NCBI RefSeq assembly: GCF_007176755.1
Contig: NZ_BJTV01000007.1
Span: 62,001-126,000, forward strand
Reading direction: 5' to 3'
Length of the DNA stretch: 64,000 nt
Source of the DNA: Streptomyces sp. 1-11
GTDB taxonomy: Bacteria; Actinomycetota; Actinomycetes; Streptomycetales; Streptomycetaceae
The notes under the pieces are model-generated. The model was not told where the DNA came from. It was given only the letters and a program-made list of their open reading frames with translations, and made no database searches. The translations under genes and the position numbers were made by a program. Shown here one piece after another: positions 61,688 to 64,000 of this stretch (positions are counted from its first letter, which is position 1; every line of letters begins with the position of its first letter).

Positions 61688-62780
61688 CCTGCCCCGCGTG
61701 TGCGTCGTCGGCTACGGAGTGGCCGGCCGACTGCACCACCGTCTGCTGGAAGCCGCCGGTCTGCGTGTCTGCACCGTGGACCCGGCACTGACCGGTGTGC
61801 CCGTCGGCGCCCACAGCCGCCGCGCCATCGAGCACAGCCCGGCCGTGCGGGACATGCCGGGCCCCGTGAACCTGTGGTCGCTCTGCACACCCACCCAGGT
61901 CCACACCGACGTCCTGGCCGAAGTCCTCGAACGCGACCCGCGGGCCCGCGTCATCATGGAGAAACCCGCCTGCCGGGCGCAGGACGTGCCCCGCCTCCTG
62001 GCACTGCTGGAGCGATACCCCGAGGCGCGCGTGGTCGTGATGAACCAGTACCGGCACGCCCATGCGCTGCGCCTGCTGGACGACCTCCGGCGTCAGCACA
62101 TGCCCGACCAGCCGGTGACGGCGGTGCGCGTCGCCTTCAGCAAGGACCGGCGCGCCGACATGGCGGCAGGCCGGTTCATCGACCGCGACCACGGTGTCTT
62201 CGGCTACGAATGGCCGCACATGCTGGCGGTGGCGAGCCGGCTGCTGCCGCCCGACACCTACCGCGGCTACGTCGAGGGCCCGGTCCAGGACGTGCACGGC
62301 GTCGTCCACGACGACTACTTCGTCACCACCGCGCGGGAACGCGCCGTGCTGGCCGACGGTGTGGAGCTGGAACTGTACTCGTCGGTCGTCGGCGACCCGC
62401 CGGGAGACACCGGCGCCCCCGACTGGACCCGCCCCTTCCGGCACTCCACCGGCGGCCGCCGGCGACTGGCCCAGATCCAGACCGGCCCGGCACTGTTCAC
62501 GGCCGAGATGGACCCCGTCGCCCTGCCGGACGGCGGCCGGCTGCCCGCCAACACCCACCGGCTGACGGCCCAGCTCCCCACCGGCTGCCAGGAGGTGCTG
62601 GTGAACGACTCGCCCATGGACAACGCCCTGCGCACCGCTGTCGCACGGCTCCTCGGCGACCTGCCCCTGCCGCCGGTCGATCTGACGCCCGTGCATCGCA
62701 TCAGCGCCCTCGCGGCCCGCTTCGGGCGCGATCGCGCGACCGCCGCCGCGGCCGGACAGCTCAGCGGAGGCGCCGTATGA
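61680..62780 (+). CDS. Gfo/Idh/MocA-family oxidoreductase-like protein (first)
   Basis: The 366-residue protein starts at ATG 61680, overlapping the end of the SAHH-like gene. It shows the N-terminal 'VCVVGYGVAGRLHHRLLEAA' nucleotide-binding motif, 'WSLCTPTQVHTDVLAEVLER' and 'RARVIMEKPACR' with the E-K-P motif. The substrate domain is atypical in sequence (contains 'DRDHGVFGYEWPHMLAVASR', a D-H-G-V-F...W-P-H pattern in place of G-x-x-x-D-x-G-x-H). Its sugar or cyclitol substrate is unknown. Confidence 0.82.
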   Translation: MNDLPRVCVVGYGVAGRLHHRLLEAAGLRVCTVDPALTGVPVGAHSRRAIEHSPAVRDMPGPVNLWSLCTPTQVHTDVLAEVLERDPRARVIMEKPACRAQDVPRLLALLERYPEARVVVMNQYRHAHALRLLDDLRRQHMPDQPVTAVRVAFSKDRRADMAAGRFIDRDHGVFGYEWPHMLAVASRLLPPDTYRGYVEGPVQDVHGVVHDDYFVTTARERAVLADGVELELYSSVVGDPPGDTGAPDWTRPFRHSTGGRRRLAQIQTGPALFTAEMDPVALPDGGRLPANTHRLTAQLPTGCQEVLVNDSPMDNALRTAVARLLGDLPLPPVDLTPVHRISALAARFGRDRATAAAAGQLSGGAV

Positions 62781-63910
62781 GCAGGCTCCGCTTCGGCGTC
62801 ATCGGCTGCGGCGTGATCGGCGGCCTGCACGCCCGGGTGCTCACCTCCTATCCGCCGCTCGCCGAACGGGCGCGACTCGTCGCCGTCGCATCACCCTCGT
62901 CCCAGCGCGCGCGGCGGCTGGCGGCGGAGACAGGCAGCGAGGCGACGGACGTGTCCGCCCTGCTCGAGCGCTCTGATATCGATGTCATCAGCGTGTGCAC
63001 CCCCAGCGGCCTCCACGCCGAGTTGGGGCTGCGGGCACTGGCCGCGGGCAAGCACGTCGTCGTGGAGAAACCCATCGACGTGACCGCCCGGGCGGCGGAC
63101 CGGCTGATCGCCGGGGCACGACAGGCCGGACGCGCTTTGGCCGTCATCAGCCAGCGCCGCTTCGACCCCGCCTCACGGATGCTGCGCTCCGCCCTCGACG
63201 CCGGGGAGCTGGGAACGCTGACGTCGGCGCTCGTGGAAGTCCCCCTGTGGCGCGGCCAGTCGTACTACGACTCGGGTGACTGGCGCGGCAGCCGTGCCCT
63301 GGACGGCGGAGGCGCGCTGCTCAACCAGGGGGTGCACGCCGTAGACCTCGTGCAGTGGCTGATGGGCCCGGTCGTCGAGGTCGCCGCGCACACCGCCCTG
63401 AAGGGACATCGCGGCATCGAGGTCGAGGACGTCGTCACCGCGAGCCTGCGGCACGCGAACGGCGCACTGACCTCCCTGCTGGCGACGACCGCGGCCTACC
63501 CGGGACGCACCACGCGCCTGACGGTGCACGGCGACCGGGGCAGCGCGGTGATCGACAACGACGAACTCGTCTACTTCCACGCCGCCGGGCCGCAGGACGA
63601 CACCTCCGCCTACGGCGCCTACGGAGCGGGCAACCAGGCCGCCGAGCGCCGCCCGGCCGCCCCCGCGGAGCAGCGCGACGCCAGCGGTCTGCTCCCCTCG
63701 CCGCACGGGGAGCAGCTCCTCGACTTCTGCGACGCGGTCGCCGCGGGCCGGGCGCCCGGCGTCGACGGCGAGGAGGGCCGCAGGGCCCTGCTGACCGTTC
63801 TCGCGGTGTACGAGGCGGCGCGCACCGGGACCGTCACACGGGTGCCGTCGACGACCGCCCCCGACATGTCACCCGCCCCATCCGCCCCCATGACCACGGA
63901 GCCGGCATGA
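62777..63910 (+). CDS. Gfo/Idh/MocA-family oxidoreductase (second)
   Basis: The 377-residue protein starts at ATG 62777 (ATGA overlap). It is canonical: 'FGVIGCGVIGGLHARVL', 'SVCTPSGLHAELGLRALAAG', 'KHVVVEKPIDV' (EKP with the catalytic-type Lys) and 'LDGGGALLNQGVHAVDLVQW' (G-G-x-L-x-D/N-x-G-x-H). Such enzymes oxidise sugars, sugar nucleotides or inositols with NAD(P). A tail of about 20 residues rich in Pro, Ser and Thr ends it. Also overlaps the next gene by ATGA. Confidence 0.9.
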   Translation: MSRLRFGVIGCGVIGGLHARVLTSYPPLAERARLVAVASPSSQRARRLAAETGSEATDVSALLERSDIDVISVCTPSGLHAELGLRALAAGKHVVVEKPIDVTARAADRLIAGARQAGRALAVISQRRFDPASRMLRSALDAGELGTLTSALVEVPLWRGQSYYDSGDWRGSRALDGGGALLNQGVHAVDLVQWLMGPVVEVAAHTALKGHRGIEVEDVVTASLRHANGALTSLLATTAAYPGRTTRLTVHGDRGSAVIDNDELVYFHAAGPQDDTSAYGAYGAGNQAAERRPAAPAEQRDASGLLPSPHGEQLLDFCDAVAAGRAPGVDGEEGRRALLTVLAVYEAARTGTVTRVPSTTAPDMSPAPSAPMTTEPA

Positions 63911-64000
63911 CCACCGTGACTTTCGTCGTCGCCGACGACGAGTTCGAACGCGACTTCCTTCAACTCCCCCTGGACGTGGCCAACGCCGCCGCTCTGCTGC
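63907..64000 (+). CDS. Start of a gene cut by the window edge, possibly a B12-binding radical SAM enzyme
   Basis: ATG 63907 overlaps the previous stop, and 31 codons are visible: 'TTVTFVVADDEFERDFLQLP' followed by 'LDVANAAALL'. A first beta strand, then 'LPLDVANAAALL', resembles the 'PPLGLAYLAAYL' start of B12-binding radical SAM proteins. That is a guess from very few residues. The overlap shows that the operon continues to the right. Confidence 0.4.
   Translation, partial: MTTVTFVVADDEFERDFLQLPLDVANAAALL

Overview
The window is about 64 kb of very GC-rich DNA with strong third-position GC bias, many GTG starts, GGAGG-type ribosome sites and 4-bp ATGA/GTGA gene overlaps. Its gene families (MmyB-type regulator, roadblock/LC7 protein, several SpoIIE phosphatases, STAS protein, a GvpA gas-vesicle protein, secreted M4 protease, many MFS pumps with divergent regulators) point to a Streptomyces chromosome, probably an arm or accessory part. 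I see no insertion sequence, CRISPR array, rRNA or complete prophage.

Layout. 0-13 kb: the end of an MmyB-type regulator; a LysR regulator divergent from a secreted M4 metalloprotease around a perfect 18-bp palindrome; a metallo-beta-lactamase-fold hydrolase; a DUF4232 lipoprotein; a methyltransferase; two MFS efflux genes, one under a MerR-type promoter; a small protein under a SoxR-like promoter; and an NmrA-like oxidoreductase divergent from a TetR regulator. 13-20 kb: regulatory and stress genes (ArsR, roadblock, cupin, STAS, two SpoIIE phosphatases, an orphan gvpA, VOC, hemerythrin). 20-27 kb: a PAP2 membrane enzyme, a LysR regulator with a dehydrogenase/NTF2-like fusion, and a cobalamin riboswitch followed by btuF-btuC-btuD. 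27-29.7 kb: a decay zone with a truncated sugar-binding lipoprotein, orphan LacI-like and dre-like operators, a tRNA-like element and an internally deleted SDR gene, interrupted by an intact voltage-gated ion channel gene.

29.8-45.8 kb is mostly a sialic-acid utilisation locus. It has a secreted sialidase, a CE7-type esterase, a FadR-type GntR regulator, a peptide-type ABC importer with a permease-ATPase fusion, and two DapA/NanA-family lyases. It also has NanT, NanE and a ROK (NanK-type) kinase. The same 13-bp motif lies in front of the esterase/sialidase genes, between the regulator and the ABC operon, and in front of the nanA2-nanK-nanE-nanT operon, so one regulator probably controls all of them. 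The likely flow is extracellular cleavage and deacetylation, import by two routes, then lyase, kinase and epimerase steps to GlcNAc-6-phosphate.

45.9-56.1 kb holds an M20 amidohydrolase, an RpiR regulator, two secreted cyanophycinase-like proteins, a second M20 peptidase and a polar amino-acid ABC transporter. I infer a system for using extracellular cyanophycin or a related polyamide. 56.2-58.9 kb has an SDR, a luciferase-like oxidoreductase and a universal stress protein that share TGAC(A/G)CGTCA-type operators. After about 1.1 kb with no recognisable gene, 60-64 kb starts a tightly overlapping operon: a divergent S-adenosylhomocysteine-hydrolase-like protein, two Gfo/Idh/MocA oxidoreductases and a gene cut by the window edge. 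This could be the left part of an undescribed biosynthetic cluster.
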